Assembly (NCBI GenBank): GCA_029582165.1 | Contig: CM055879.1 | Location: 38,721,330-38,785,329 of the forward strand | Length of the DNA stretch: 64,000 nucleotides | Origin: Portulaca oleracea | Lineage: Eukaryota; Streptophyta; Magnoliopsida; Caryophyllales; Portulacaceae | Reading direction: 5' to 3' | Shown: positions 1 to 13,398 of the stretch, one piece after another | Layout of the letters: the number at the start of each line of letters is the position of its first letter | Numbering within the stretch: the first letter of the stretch is position 1 | The notes under the pieces: model-generated | The model's database searches: none | What the model was told of the DNA's origin: nothing | The model's input: the letters and a program-made list of their open reading frames with translations, nothing else | Translations under genes and position numbers: made by a program

Positions 1-1071
1 AGAAAAAAGGGTGAATGTGTTTGCCTGTTTGGCCTTTTGATGTCAGGTGTGCCTTCATGATCCTGCTAGCAGCTAGTAGAGTGACAGCAGAAAACTGCCC
101 AGAAGTTGCTATCTGACTTTTGATTGTACACAGGCACAGCTGTTATAAGTTGCCATTTAGATGGCCTAATTGAATTTCTCCCTAACTTCCTAAGCTAAGG
201 TGTTATGACAATTTATTTCGAAACCAAGGTTCACCCGAGTGACTCCGAGGTGAAATGAGCTGAGCCAAGCTCTCTCAAAATTCATATTATTGACGTGTAC
301 ATTGAAAAATTGGATCATGTAACATGTGATGAACTGGTGATCCAAATTGGAAATTTACAAATCCAAATATCTTTTATGAAAATTCAATTTATCTTTTATT
401 CAAATAACTTGGAAATTATAATACAGTATATGTGTACACTAATAATGAGAGCATACATGTCAAGTTTAAGATCGCCGAGCTTGCCATGGCTCAACTTGGC
501 TTGGCTAATCTCCACATGAGCTTGTGCCTAAGCTCGATCTGAGCCTACACTCATTCGATGTATGAGAGAACTTTTTAAGCTTTCTGGTAAGTCAGTTAGC
601 GCTGGCAAAATTTTGTCTGATCCAAATAAAATTGGGTTTGGTCATAGATTTTCGCTGAATTTTGATATTATTTGAATATTGGATACAATATTTCTCTCTT
701 TTCTATTGTTTGAACCCAATTTTGACTTGAATTTAGTTCTGTCCGAATCGTCCGGCTTAAAAATAACAAGGTCTAGTCGTCTAGACATCAATTTCTCGTT
801 CAATTTTGACATTGACCGATCTAAATTTGATACGAACCCGAATTTTTACCTGCTTTAAAGCTAGCTTATTTCAGCTAATTTCCACCCCTAGCTCTTGGCA
901 TGAACCTTTAATTTGCTCTAAATAAAAAAAATAAATAAAATTACCCGCATAGTTTGCACTTTGCACAACCTACTAATGCCATGTCAATTGTCAACTATAA
1001 TTGCGAACCCGGTGAACCCAAACCGGGTAATTGGTCGCAAAGCCAAGAGCAGAGGCCTTAACCATTTGCCA
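1..1071. other. Upstream spacer with a degenerate repeat
   Basis: I see no convincing gene here. About 601-860 starts with GCTGGCAAAATTTTGTC and carries phrases (a 'Tgattcgaatttggac'-like theme, 'tttctattgtttgaac') that recur inverted in the delimited element at 44636-44914 and loosely at about 38490-38720, so it is probably an old copy of that transposon family. Positions 460-560 carry a 'gagcttggctcgg'-like stretch resembling the GAGCTCG-rich repeat near 58.1-58.8 kb. The short open frames present have no protein-like features. Confidence 0.45.
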
Positions 1072-4000
1072 ATGTCCTCTTTGGCTATTCTGGCCTCCAA
1101 ATCACCGAGACTGAAACCATCGACCTTCTCCACCTTCCCATTTTCATGGCGTCTCCTTCCCCCCATACCTTTCTCCACTCTCTGTACCACCCGCAGTCGG
1201 AAACCCCTCTTCTCATTCCCCCAAACAGACCCACCACTCCCTAAGAAACTCCCTTTCAAACTCACTGCTCATGGCCGCTCCTGGGACGATCCCTACCATT
1301 GGATGTCTAACATCAACGACCCCGATTTCGTCTCCTACCTCGCTCAGGAAAACTCTTACGCTCATGCTTTCATGGCCGACACTAGGAATAAACAGAGGGA
1401 ACTGTTCGATGAGATGGCTGCCCGCATTCCTGCCCGGATTTCCACCCCACCTGAGCGATGGGGACCTTGGTTAGTCCAATTTATCTCGCCCCAGTTTCTG
1501 ATTTTCTGTTGTGAAGGTGCCCTTTTGTTCAATTGATGTGCAACTGATTCAATGTGCTCTATCTATTAATCACATTGGATGGGTCTTTACTGTTGGAGTA
1601 ACTTACTTTCGAATGGGTTGTTTGGTGTTTGAACTGCATTCCTGAAGAAATTCAAGTTGAGTTTTGTGAGATGTAGGGTAGGCTTCATTTCACTGCTGCA
1701 TTGTGTCTATTACCACAGGAAGTTGCATCAGTATGCAAAAAATTATTCTTTTGTTGACATATAAGTGTTAAGGTTCAGTTTTCAATCACTTGCTCGTACT
1801 TTGTTTGGTTGTAGAACAGTGTTCTTCCATGTATTTAAGCTGTATGCTTATAGTTTGTGCATATGCTGTTACAATTTGGAGGATGAGTATATGATCGGGT
1901 ATTCGGGTTGCGAGTGTCTTTTCTTCTGTAATTGGAGATTTGGGATTTACTAAAACCTGTGGATTCTTGTGAATTGTGATCATGGCAATCATGCACGTTT
2001 AATTACAAGTACAAATCACCTTTACCTAGAATCTGCTATTTTTGTTTTGCGGAAGAGAGGTACTCATTTTGTAGGTCATGTATTACAGTTCTTCCATGAT
2101 GTTTATGCTACAGTTGCTTGTTTCTTTTCAGGCTCTACTATCAATACATCCCAGAGGGCAAAGAATACCCTGTTCTCTGTAGAAGATTGGACACCGAGGG
2201 ATCTTCATGGTTGGGAAGTTTAGTTAGTCGCTGTAGAAGAGGATTTGTAACAGAGGAGATTTTGCTTGACTGGAATGAGATTGCAGAGAAATATGGTGAG
2301 CTATTTAAATGTTTAGCTTCAGCATTTATGATTGTTAAATCCCCCGACAACTAGGTTACATGAACTCAATGTCATCAATTCAACATATATTTATGTGTCC
2401 GTTACTCTGAGGAACCCCCTTCTTCGGTAGTTGCAACAAGATTTCTTACTAGAGTTCTTTCGTGATACTTGAAGCCTAAATAATTGTACAAGAGAAACTA
2501 CGCGCCACTCAGAAATATAGATCACTATGTTGAGAAAATTATGTTTTTGTTTGTCGTCATTGTTCGTGTGCCCTTTATTCTTCTTAAGCTACCAAGAGAA
2601 TGGAGGTTTCTTTCTCATGGGATTATTTCTTCAACTGAGAATGATTATTGTTCTCCTTTCTCCTTTTTAAAATGATAGTTCTTCACTTCCATTTCTAGGT
2701 TATGTTCATGTGGGTACATGTCGTCTATCGCCTGACCACAACTACCTGGCATATACACTTGACACAACGGGTTCTGAGCAGTTCATCCTTCAAATAAAGG
2801 ACTTGAGGGACGGCCGAATTATCCCCACCATCAAAGACAATTATGTTGTGAGCGTAGCATGGGCTCAAGATAGCTCTATTTTATTCTACACTGTATCTGA
2901 TGAGAATCAGAGACCATACCGGTAATTTCATGCAGTTAGTTTGTATAGAGTGCTGCATACTGGATAGTGTGAATCTTTTACCAGCCTTGTAATTGCCAGG
3001 GTTCTTTGTACAGAAGTCGGTTCAGATAGGGACACTGTGGTCTTCACAGAAGAAGATTCCAGATACTGTGTGGACATAACATCCACAAAGGATGGCAAAT
3101 TTATTACCATAAACTCTAACTCTAGGACATCGTCAGAGGTCTGATTTCATTAATGGATTTTCCCTTTCTTTTCTGATTCTTGTCAGATAACATTTGCTCT
3201 GGTTTACATCTTGCTTTCTTTCTTGCAGGTCTATGTTATCGATGCATCCAATCCACTTGGTGGTCTTAGAAGAGTACATAAGCGAATCCATGGTGTGCAG
3301 TTCTTTTTGGAGCACCATCATGGGTTCTTCTATGTGCTCACAAATTGTCCTTTGGAAGGGATTGCGAGACCAAAGAATGGAAATCTTTACCTTGCCATTT
3401 GCAGAGTCGAAGATATAAATTCTGGTGAATGGAAGGTATTTTTCCCTCACAATCATAAATCCACCTCCTTTCTGTATTGCAAAAGATATAGTTAGTTATC
3501 ATTGTTAAACTTTTGGTGAGAAATCATTGCATATTTATTATATTGATAACTGAGTTATAATGTACTTCTAATTAATGAAATTTGGAGTTGAGGATATTCA
3601 TCAGACGATTCAGACAGTTCTCTATTGCATTAGTTCTGCTTTGTCTGTATTACAGCAAGGAAGTAATTGGTTACTTGACTGCATGTTGTGTTCCACATTA
3701 TTTTCCCTTCGCTGTTTTGAACTCTCTTGAAAGCTTAGCGTGATTGTTAGTGTTTTCAGGCAGAAGCTCAGTTGTTTCCAAGCTCTTATTGCCTTCTTGC
3801 ATTGTTATTTTTCTGACTGCTTCCACTTCATTTCCAGAATGTAATACTGCCTGGAGAAGGTGCCAGCTTGCATGACATGGATATATTTGATGAGCATTTG
3901 GTCCTATTTTTTGATAAGGGAGGCTCTTCTATGATTTGTTCAGTCAATTTGCCCATTGACATCAACTGCAAGGTAATCAAGTTTATCCGTGTTTAGCCTT

Positions 4001-6070
4001 GATTAATATAGTTTTCCTTTAGTTTACTTTTTACTTTTGTGTAATTACATAAACCTTTCCGATTACTTTCCTTGGTGTTTCAATGTCAGTTCCCAGTTGG
4101 TAGTTGGTTCGTCATACCATCGTTACATTTGCCTTCAAGCTAAAATGTATTCAATTATTGTTTCTCTCATTGATCTTATCTTGTTTCAATTTTTTTGTTT
4201 TCTTCTGTTTCTCAGCTTGGTAGAGAGATTGAAGATCTAAGCCCCTGGATTTTCCCTGTGCCTTCTGACTCATGCCGCATGGTTCCAGGATCAAACCACA
4301 ACTACAAGACCTCAGTGTACCGTGTGGTCCTTTCTTCTCCTGTGGTACATCCTCTTTTCATTTTGATAAGAATGCCCGACATATTCAACTTAACTATCCT
4401 TTTTTGTTCAATGATACTTCGGATTTACTTTTAGAAAGAAGAAAGGGAAAAAAAACTGAATAGAAACAGCTCTGAGGTTGTTTAATGTTTAGTGATCCAT
4501 ATATGCCTTGTCCTGTTGCAGATGCCAGATTTAATAGTTGATTATGACATGTCCGCGAGAAAATTCTCCATTATACATCAAGAGGAAGTATTGAGTGCTA
4601 CTAATCATGCTCATACTGAGCCATCATCAAAGGTGAGCAATGATAGCAGGCCCTTTTTGAGTAAGAACAAAGGCGATGATAGACACAATCAAGGGGTTGA
4701 AGAACTACAAACCTGGAAAGGATTTTCCTCAAAGTACACTTGTGAAGTGCATGAAGTTGTGTCCCACGATGGTGCAAACGTACCCCTAACAATAGTGTTT
4801 TCCAGAGATACACAACACAGGGGACAATCTCCGGGGCTTCTGGAAGCATATGGTGCATACGGTGAAGTACTGGATAAAAGCTGGAACTCAGATCGTCTCA
4901 GCTTGCTTGATCGTGGATGGATAGTTGCATTTGCTGATGTCAGGGGAGGAGGTGGTGGTGATCGGTCGTGGCACCAATGTGGAAGTGGAATTCATAAGAT
5001 GAATTCGGTGCGTGATTTTATCTCCTGTGGCAAGTATCTGGTTAACCAGGGTTTTGTTCAAAGAGATAGACTTGCTGCTGTAGGTTCTAGTGCAGGATCT
5101 TTACTGTTGGGTGCAGCTATCAATTTTCATCCTGACCTCTTTCGTGCTGCAATTCTAAAGGTACCGCTTAATCTCTTTTTCACAATGAAAGACGTGAAAA
5201 TATTAGTGTACTAGATAAGATTTGACCATGGCCATGTCTGGTAGATAGTTTTTCGGCCTCAAAAGGCTCTTTTTGAGCCCTAAAAGCTATCTGAAGTAGC
5301 TTTTACAACTAATTTTACTATATATTTTTTTGTGCAAACGACTAATCTAAATAGATAACTAGTCCAAACAGCTAGTAGCTAACAGTCAATTCAAACAACT
5401 AACAACTCATAGCTGATTGCTAAATATGACATATGAGGCTTTCATACTGGGTCCAAGTCATTTTCACTCAGTTGTCAAGAGATGATGTGTAATTTCATAT
5501 TCTCGTATTTGGAATATAGAGTTTATATTTTTGGTTATTGATTAGGCTATCTTTTTGGTACCAGGTTCCCTTTGTTGATATATGTAACACATTGATGGAT
5601 GTCAGCTTGCCATTGACCATACTGGACTATGAAGAATTCGGGAATCCTAAAGTAGAATCCGAATTCAAAGCAATTATGGAATACTCTCCTTATGATAACA
5701 TAAACCAAGGACTTTGCTACCCCTCGATGCTTGTGACCGCTGCATTCAATGACTCAAGGTAGATTTCATATGATCCATTCTTTTGACCTGTAATGGAGCG
5801 AAGGTGGCAACTCGATCAAAATGTAACTGATGATTCACTTGTAATCTCAGGGTTGGAGTATGGGAAGCTGCCAAATGGGTGGCTAAGTTACGGGACAGTA
5901 CATGTAGAAGCTGTTCGCGTTCTGTTATTTTGAAAACTGAGATGAATGGGGGCCATTTTGGCGAAGGTGGCCGTTTTGGGCAGTCGGAGGAGAAGGCCTA
6001 TGAATATTCATTCTTGATGAAGGTCATGGGACTGCTTGATACTGTGGAAACATCTCAATCAAAAACTTAA
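1072..6070 (+). CDS. Prolyl oligopeptidase family (S9A, oligopeptidase B-like) serine peptidase, ten exons
   Basis: Exons read as 1072-1469, 2132-2295, 2699-2921, 3000-3138, 3229-3435, 3838-3972, 4216-4344, 4522-5160, 5565-5758 and 5851-6070; all introns are GT-AG and the frame closes to 815 residues. The N-terminal two thirds read like the propeller domain of the family (DPYHWM, LDWNEIAEKY, PDHNYLAYTLDT). The C-terminal alpha/beta-hydrolase part has the nucleophile motif GSSAG (Ser about 655), the catalytic Asp in FNDSRV (about 741) and the His in GGHFGEGGR (about 778), so the triad is intact. Family members cleave after basic or prolyl residues in small peptides; substrate preference is not readable here. 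The first ~45 residues are rich in Ser, Arg and Pro without acids, which suggests plastid or mitochondrial import. An in-frame ATG at 976 would add 32 residues; I prefer 1072 because it begins the transit-like segment. Intron 9 (5161-5564) contains a probable MITE. Confidence 0.88.
5225..5440. repeat. Probable MITE remnant inside an intron
   Basis: This lies in the intron after exon 8 of the peptidase gene. It contains the self-complementary GGCTCTTTTTGAGCC and the phrases 'agctagtagctaacagtc' and 'aactcatagctgattgc'. The 'gttagctgatagttg' type of wording recurs at 32295-32360 in the spacer. The ends are not sharp and I could not find a target duplication. Confidence 0.35.
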
Positions 6071-8850
6071 ATTGATGGTTGAAGGTCCAATAATGGTTTT
6101 TATATCTAACAAATACCCTGAAAGGTCAGGTTGGCATTAAGCGGTTGTGTTTCCTTGCAGATGGTTTCTGCTTCTTGCTCTCATGAAGTTGTTCCGAATA
6201 AGCTCTCTTTTGCTTATGTATTGTGGCCTCTGAAGCACTGAAAGACGACAATGATCCCTGCTCCTGTAAAGGTATTTGTTCGAAGAATGGGTGCATATTG
6301 GAAGTTTGAAACCATGCAGGGTAACTATCAAAATGTGTACTGATGATGTTTTTTAGGCTAATTGCGACTCAACTTCCATTGGTGCCATATTATCCAGAAT
6401 ATTCCAGATTACGATCGTAGTCTAGGGTTTTGTTTTCTTTAGCATGTTGATTAATATGTCTCTTTTATGGGCAGTAATGCTTGTAGAGATAAGACTGTGT
6501 ATATCTGAATATTTCCAAATGCTGGTTATGTGGGATTTTAGTGTTTGGGTGCAGTCATATACAATAATAATGCTAATGCTCGTAATACTTTCAAGTGTGC
6601 AACTATGGTAAAAGTATTAAAAAAATTTTCCTTATCAAACTTGTGTGAGTTTCATTTTTCTTTTTCTTTGTATCACCAAACTTGTCCAGGCTAACTAAAG
6701 TAGGCAAGATTGCATTATGAAGCAGTACTCCTAATTACAGATTTGTTGGGTTACTAAAGCTTGGGTTAGTTGATATATTCACCGAACATCAAGCCGTGGA
6801 ATTTGAGATATGTCTATTTCACTCAAATTTAAAAAACATAGTTGTAATAAATTTAAGTTAATGTAATGGCTATTGCTAATAAAAAATGGAAACCTAGCTA
6901 ATAAAGGAAAATCAGTAGGGATCATAAAGTTCCGAAGATAATGGATTGTAATTTGCTTGTGAATTTTAGCAAATTGCTACTACCTACCGCATGCATACAC
7001 GTGTACATGCAGCCGTTGAATCACTTTATTATCCAGTAACATGCATGGTAATCTTGATTTCTCCTTAATTACCTGGAGTGACGTCATCTTACTTATTAAT
7101 TTGGATATACTATTCCAGTATTCCCTCCATTTTTTAATATATACAGTGGTGGATCTGAATGTTCGAAATAGGGGTGTTAACTCTACTATTACACTTAATG
7201 ATGAAACTCAATTAATAATTATTACCTTTAATTTCATTAAAAAGTTATCTTTTTTTGTTGACCTATGGGTGGCCATGGCCACCCCTAATGACTATGGGGA
7301 TCCGCCCATGAATATATATTTTTATTATTTTTGATTTTTTTTATAATCTCCAATATATTTTCAAAAGGTTATAAGATTATACTTTTATAAATTATTTTTT
7401 CACTATAATTCAATAATAATATATATTAAAGATCATATATTTTGAGAAATTAGTCAAAGTGTTTGAAAGCTAGTTACAAGAATATCACAACTACAAATAT
7501 TTAGAAAAGGGAGTATTTGAATTGTCTTATTGCTATATTCTTTTTTTTCTTGTATACGGTTCACGTACAATTTTCGCATGTCATCCGTTTCAATTTTTTG
7601 TTATTTATTAAATTCTACAATTACAATAAAATAAAATTAAAAAGTTAAATATGAGTCAAAATACTCATTGTGTGATCAAAGTAATTCTAGCTTAATCAAC
7701 TATTGTTTACTTGCATTAGGTCAATTTGTTTTTGACAAATTAAAGAACATATATAATTGATGATGTAATACATGTAGTTAATAATACGAAAATTATCGGT
7801 TGAAGTGTATAAATGATGAAGATCGCGATAGTGACCCATATTTGTATGACATCTAATTTTAATTAGAGATTTATTATTTTCCATGGAAATTGCATTATAA
7901 AGCATTTTCAACTAATAAAAGTTAGAAAATGGCTTCCTTTCAACTCATTGATTTAAGACACTGATGGAGGTCAAAAATATGCATAACAATTCTCAATCGT
8001 TTTACGACTACTCAATGAAGCTTAATAATAGAAACACCATAAAAACATAAATTGATTGAATTAAATACACATCAAAGCCATTAAAATAAAATTTAATTAA
8101 ATGTAAAACATGTAATACGTACATTATACTCCTTTTTTCTCAATAAACATGCTAACGTTTGTTATTAGATAAAGCAACGATGACAATTACACTCATAAAG
8201 AATGAGGTAATTTTTATGATTCAAGTTAAAGTTGAGCCATTCTCAAAATTCATCCAAGATTTGGTGATTTTTAATGTATTCTAGGCTCTATAGATTGTCT
8301 ATAAAAAGCTTACTCGATCTTTTGTTACTTTTCCCATTAGCATCCATGGTGTACAAAAGCACATATGATATGTGTTATTGTCAAATCTTAATATGTCCTA
8401 ATCAACATCATTAGTAATTGTGAAATTGACTTGATTATGAATTCAACAAAATAGAGATATACAATCAATAAATCAATACTAATAATTATTTGAAATTAAT
8501 TTCTATGTTATTCTCGCACTCCATGATTTGTTGAAAGGTACGTAAGTACAAAAATTAATTTAGAATATCTTTCCCTTAAAATACCTACCTAGACAGTGTA
8601 CGTATAATATGTTGGATTCTCACACTCCACAGAATGGGCATCATGCATAAGAATTAACATTTTATATAACAATTAAAGAAGAAGAAGACGCACCACAAAA
8701 TAGAAACCTAAAGTGATGAGTTGGCCTCTAAATGAAGTGAAAGTAGCTTTGATGTATCACTTTATATCGACTTGCAAGCTTTCCTTCTCCTCAAAATAAT
8801 TAAATCTCATACGTGCATGCATGTATAACCCAACCCCTTTCAACCTAGAT
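6071..8850. other. Spacer, AT-rich, no gene seen
   Basis: Positions 6071 to about 6350 are the likely 3' untranslated region of the peptidase gene. Apart from the hAT-like element at 7144-7310 I see only AT-rich sequence; open frames at 7041-7334 and 7696-7911 look random. Confidence 0.5.
7144..7310. mobile_element. Short hAT-like non-autonomous element
   Basis: The 167-bp element begins CAGTGGTGGATCTGAA and ends GGGGATCCGCCCATG, so its ends are imperfect inverted repeats. It is flanked by the exact 8-bp direct repeat AATATATA (7136-7143 and 7311-7318), as expected for hAT transposition, although AT-rich duplications carry some chance risk. Its right end CCGCCCATG is shared with the larger element at 34078-34626. 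No coding capacity. Confidence 0.65.
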
Positions 8851-8853
8851 AGC

Positions 8854-8861
8854 TATATAAA
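8854..8861 (+). promoter_or_regulatory. TATA box of the O-fucosyltransferase-like gene
   Basis: TATATAAA lies 101-109 bp upstream of the ATG at 8963, within a pyrimidine-rich, AT-rich stretch typical of plant core promoters. The intervening segment would be a leader of about 75 bases. Confidence 0.6.
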
Positions 8862-8962
8862 CACTTTTAAATATATACCTTCTTTTGTGTTTTAATTTGC
8901 CTAGCTAGCTAGTTTTCCCACTACATTTTCCGACCGCAACCCCGGCGCCACCAGCAAAAAGA

Positions 8963-9671
8963 ATGGTGTTAGAGTTTGAAGATTTGAGGGCGAAGAAGAT
9001 GGCGAAGAGGAGATATAGACTAGGGTTCAAGTACGACGCGCTGAAGATAGAGAAACTGAAGAACAGGATGGTGAGTCAATCAAGGGGAGCCAAGATCAAG
9101 GTGTGGCTCATTCGAGTGGCGAGTTTGGTGTTCATATGGGGTTGCCTGGTCAAGTTGCTGGGCTTGGATGGGATGTGGGGGAGCAGGGTCATCACTTGCT
9201 TGTCTTCACCACATACAACTACTGCTTCTTCTATAACAACACCAAGTGAGTAATAGTGTTGAGCCCTAGCCTCAAACAATGCACATTCTCACAAATACTG
9301 ACCTATTTATTCCATCGAAAATTTCATATTTAGCACCGAAAGTTATGTCTTTGTGAGAAATAGACGAGATTCTTTCTTTCAACTGCAACGATTTTTACGG
9401 GACCAGGGAAGTAACCATAAGTAGCGTGACTAGTTGTTACTGGTTTATTCAATATTTGAAATGGATGGACCAGAAAAAAAAAAAAGTTACTCTTAGGCTG
9501 AACTGTATATACATGATAATTGTTTGGTTATCTGATTTACGACATAAAACATTTTAAAATTGATTTAGTCTTATTTGAAAGAACTCAAAGCAAGTGATTT
9601 AATCTTTTAAACTTTCTTTTAACCAGTTTGATTATATATATTTTTAGACTTTATTTTAAAATTTTAACTAG

Positions 9672-9710
<39 letters not shown>

Positions 9711-11759
9711 TTATGAAGAAAAAAGAACAACCAATCAAGAAGTTGAAACTTGGAAATGATGTCTTCAGGGATCTACGAAAACAATGGATATCTAATGGTT
9801 TCTAGTAACGGAGGCTTAAATCAAATGAGATCAGGGGTGAGTATATTTTTGTCCATTATTCAATCTACTCATATTACTGACTGTTAATCAGTCCTTTTCT
9901 TGATGATTATCTTCTTCTTTAATTAACCTCTTTTCATACAGATTTGCGATATGGTCACAATTGCAAGATATCTTAATGTCACCCTCATCGTCCCTGAATT
10001 AGACAAAACCTCTTTTTGGAACGACCAAAGGTAAACCATTTCTTAATATTTTCTTGCATTTGTTTCGCCAAAAAGAATGCCCCCTCCAAATAACCATCAG
10101 TTTTGTGCTCTGACTTTTCACGGTCTTTGCCACAATACTTTGACTATCTATCGTTCCATATTTGCAAAAGCCATAAAACTGTCATCTTCATAAAATGGAT
10201 CAATATATACACTGAAAAGCTAATAGTCAAAACTTTTAAACTTTGACTGGACATAGTTCATATTGACAAATAATTTGAGAGCGAGGGTGTGTTATATAAC
10301 TTTTTCATGGATTTTTTTTTTCTTAAATTTTACAGTGAATTCCATGACATATTTGACGTTGATTACTTCATAAACTCCCTAAAAGATGAAGTTCAAATAC
10401 TAAAAGAGTTGCCACCTGCATTGAAAAAAGAGGTAGACTCAGGCAAACTCTTCTCCATGCCACCCATCAGCTGGTCCAACATGACATACTACTACAAAGT
10501 TGTAAGTGCACTTCATTAAACTATAATTAAGAAAAAATTAGCAACAAATTATACACCTAATTAATTAACACCTGCTCCGGATCTCAATCCATACCAGATT
10601 CTTCCTCGGATCAAAAACTATACAGTGGTCCACTTCCAGAAGTCCGATGGTCGGCTGGCCAACAATGACTTACCCGTCGATGTGCAGAAATTACGGTGTA
10701 GGGTAAACTACCAGTCAATCAGATTTACGCCAGCTATAGAAGAACTAGGGAAGAAGATTATTGATATTTTGAGAAAAAAGGGTCCCTTTATGGTTCTTCA
10801 TTTGAGGTATGAAATGGATATGTTAGCCTTCTCTGGTTGTACTGAAGGGTGTAATGCTACTGAACAGGAGGAATTAACTGCAATGAGGTAATTAATTACC
10901 CTACATCTCCTTTTTTTTACTGTGACAAAGACAATCCCAGAAATTTGTCCTGATTGAACTGTAAATATGATGATCTGGGTTGATAGATATGCATACCCAT
11001 GGTGGAAGGAGAAGGTGATAAACGCGACACAGAAGAGAAACACCGGGCAGTGCCCGTTGACCCCGGAGGAGACTGCCCTTACATTGCAAGCATTTGATAT
11101 TGATCCTAGCATTCAAGTTTACATTGCTGCTGGGGATATTTACGGTGGCCAAAGGAGGTTAAAAACTCTCAAAGCTGCTTTTCCTAATCTGGTCAGTATC
11201 AGGAAATGGCTATCCGCTTTCAGTATATTCTGAACTGAACTTATTCTGAACCAACTTACCCAGGAAAAGTTTTCATGGTTTGTGTATATAGGTGAAGAAG
11301 GAAACGCTGATAGAACCGGCTCTATTGGAACCCTTCAGGAACCATTCATCACAAATGGCAGCCCTTGATTACATGGTGGCAATCGAGAGCGACATTTTTG
11401 TGCCTACTTACGGTGGAAACATGGCAAAAGTTGTCGAAGGCCATCGAAGGTAAGTGCTGCGTTCTGAAGCATTTTGTCGAGCACTAAAATTGCCAAAGAG
11501 GAAGCAATAAACTAACATGTAAGCTCGCTTGGATGGCAGGTACTTGGGGTTCAGAAAGACAATCAATTTAGACAGGATGGTACTGACGAAACTCATAGAC
11601 AAGTACAGAGCGGGATCATTGAACTGGGTAAAATTCAAGCGGAAGGTCAAGGCAACTCACAAAGATAGGATGGGGGGTCCTAAAAGAAGGCTTAAAATCA
11701 AGGGTAAACCCAAGCTGGAGGACTACTTTTACACCAACCCTGAAGAATGTTTACCCTAG
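8963..11759 (+). CDS. O-fucosyltransferase family protein (plant GT106/DUF246-type), eight exons
   Basis: Exons read as 8963-9245, 9769-9836, 9942-10030, 10336-10501, 10598-10887, 10987-11191, 11292-11449 and 11540-11759, all GT-AG, giving 492 residues. A short basic cytosolic tail precedes one hydrophobic segment (about 46-68), then a short stem: the type II Golgi membrane topology of the family. Hallmarks are the nucleotide-sugar loop [18 protein letters not shown] (about 101-118), the HLR motif (His270, Arg272) followed by [10 protein letters not shown], and near the C-terminus [13 protein letters not shown]. Family members transfer sugars, several of them in cell-wall pectin (rhamnogalacturonan) assembly or protein O-fucosylation; the acceptor cannot be told from this sequence. 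A second in-frame ATG at codon 13 is possible but 8963 follows a good TATA box. Intron 1 carries a TA microsatellite. Confidence 0.9.
9675..9706. repeat. (AT)n microsatellite in intron 1
   Basis: An uninterrupted AT dinucleotide run of about 32 bp within the first intron of the O-fucosyltransferase-like gene. It is likely length-polymorphic. Confidence 0.9.
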
Positions 11760-12625
11760 TCAGATTACCAACTCAACCAAGATGAAGGACAATGATCTTT
11801 TTGATGTTTGTTTATTCTTCACAAATCATTTAAAATGTATTTTCTTTTATACACTTTCATTCATTGATTTTGTCGGATGGGTTTGACTGTTTATAACAGT
11901 CTAATGTTTATCACACAAACAGCTAAGTACCCCGCAAAATGGAGTTCGAGAAGATCCAAAAGTGTAAAGGGCGACAGTTTTCAAAGAATCCACACACAAT
12001 ATGTTCCCATTTATCAGCAATTCCAGTAAACACTGTCTGAAGTTGGTATAGATTCTTTTATCATATATGCCCCGTATTCTGGCTTTGATAGACCTATCAA
12101 TAATTTCAAGTTTGAAAATCAGGTCGATTTCGGATCAGGTCAACTTTGCCAGGACTAATTTCCACAAAGAAGTACTAAAAGTTTAGTATTGATTCTACAG
12201 ACATGAATTCACGTGACTGTAATAATCTTGACACTACCAGTAAAACACTCCAACTTTATACATGTTAGGACATAAATGAGAAACTAACAGATTTTTATTT
12301 CTGCCATTATATATACACACATTTTTCTTCCTTTTTTCTGTCAAATAGACAAATACCATTGGCTAATTTTGTTTTCCTTCTTAATCATTGAGAGTACATC
12401 TAAATGGATTTTGCCATTTATATACAAATACAAATTAAAGCATAGCTTGATGAAACCGAACTTACACTAGATTTTACGACAGTTTGACATAAATTTACCA
12501 GCTTTCTGGGTACAAAGGGAGTAAAACAGGAGCCAACAGCAATTCTTGAACAAAACTCTAAGAATGCACACATAACACAACAAATTCCACACTCTGCTGA
12601 GTGTGAGCCTGTCTGTCATGAAATG
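11760..12625. other. Convergent 3' spacer between two genes
   Basis: This holds the 3' untranslated tails of the O-fucosyltransferase-like gene (+) and of PUX1 (-), which converge here. On the minus strand a possible AATAAA signal for PUX1 falls near 12294-12299. No open frame of note. Confidence 0.5.
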
Positions 12626-13378
12626 TCACATTTTCAGCCACTTGGGCTTAATAGCCTTCTTGTCCGCGGGCTTCTTATCCTGTGCAACTGGTGGAGCACC
12701 TGCTGCAGCACTGCCACCTTCAGAAACACTTGCTGTCAACTCCTGCGCGGGTTTTGGTTCAGAGACGACAAGCTCGTCCAACCCTTTTAGGGACATCAAC
12801 TCCTCTGTAAGAAACGGGCCAGAGTTCGCCCCTGCGTCCTCATATGAGAAGTACACAATTGCCCCTGGGACGAATCCAGCAGCAAAGAAGTCCTGAGAAG
12901 CATCCTTGATCACCTTCTTGGGTGGGGTGGTGTAAAGGTAAAATGGCAGCTCGGGCCTCGCGAGCAATCTCTTGAGAAGATCAAAGACACTCTGCAGACG
13001 CTCTGAGGGGTGGAATGTCGCCTCCAAAGTGTGATCGTCAGGGAACCGAATCCTGATAACAGCCTTTGTCATTCTTGCCCTTCTAGCTGCCTGTTCAGCC
13101 TCTCGGATTTTTCGGGTCTTTAAGAACTTGTCTTCCTTTTTGGCTCCCATGAGGTGGTAGTAATCCTCTGCGGTGAACTCGAAGAAATCATCTGATTCGC
13201 CAGAATCGGCTGCTTGAGCTGCTGCTTGTTGAGAAGCTTTCAGGGTTTCAAACACACGGATTTCTCTTCCGTACTTTTCTTTTGCAGCTTCAAGCTTAGC
13301 CCTAGCTGCCTCGGCATCCATGGGGTCGATGTTGGTCAATCTCCGCCGCTTCCAAGCTAGGGGTGAATCAATGTTCAT
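12626..13378 (-). CDS. PUX1: Plant UBX-domain protein 1, Cdc48/p97 adaptor
   Basis: A single-exon coding region of 250 residues, matching the usual length of PUX1. The N-terminal half is charged and helical, with the conserved stretch FTAEDYYHLMGAKKEDKFLK (about 69-88) followed by a basic helix. Residues about 105-185 form the UBX beta-grasp fold, including RIRFPDDHTLEATFHP and FYLYTTPPKKVIKD, then the typical DFFAAGFVPGAIVYFSYED. In Arabidopsis, PUX1 binds the hexameric AAA ATPase Cdc48 and promotes its disassembly, acting in the cytosol and nucleus. The start is chosen at the first Met, just downstream of a probable 3' splice site. On the minus strand, CCGAAG/GTCAGT at 15639/15640 and TTCTAG at 13399 suggest a leader intron of about 2.24 kb separating a noncoding first exon from the coding exon. 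Confidence 0.9.
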   Translation of the reverse strand: MNIDSPLAWKRRRLTNIDPMDAEAARAKLEAAKEKYGREIRVFETLKASQQAAAQAADSGESDDFFEFTAEDYYHLMGAKKEDKFLKTRKIREAEQAARRARMTKAVIRIRFPDDHTLEATFHPSERLQSVFDLLKRLLARPELPFYLYTTPPKKVIKDASQDFFAAGFVPGAIVYFSYEDAGANSGPFLTEELMSLKGLDELVVSEPKPAQELTASVSEGGSAAAGAPPVAQDKKPADKKAIKPKWLKM

Positions 13379-13398
13379 TTAGCGAACCAAGCAAAAAC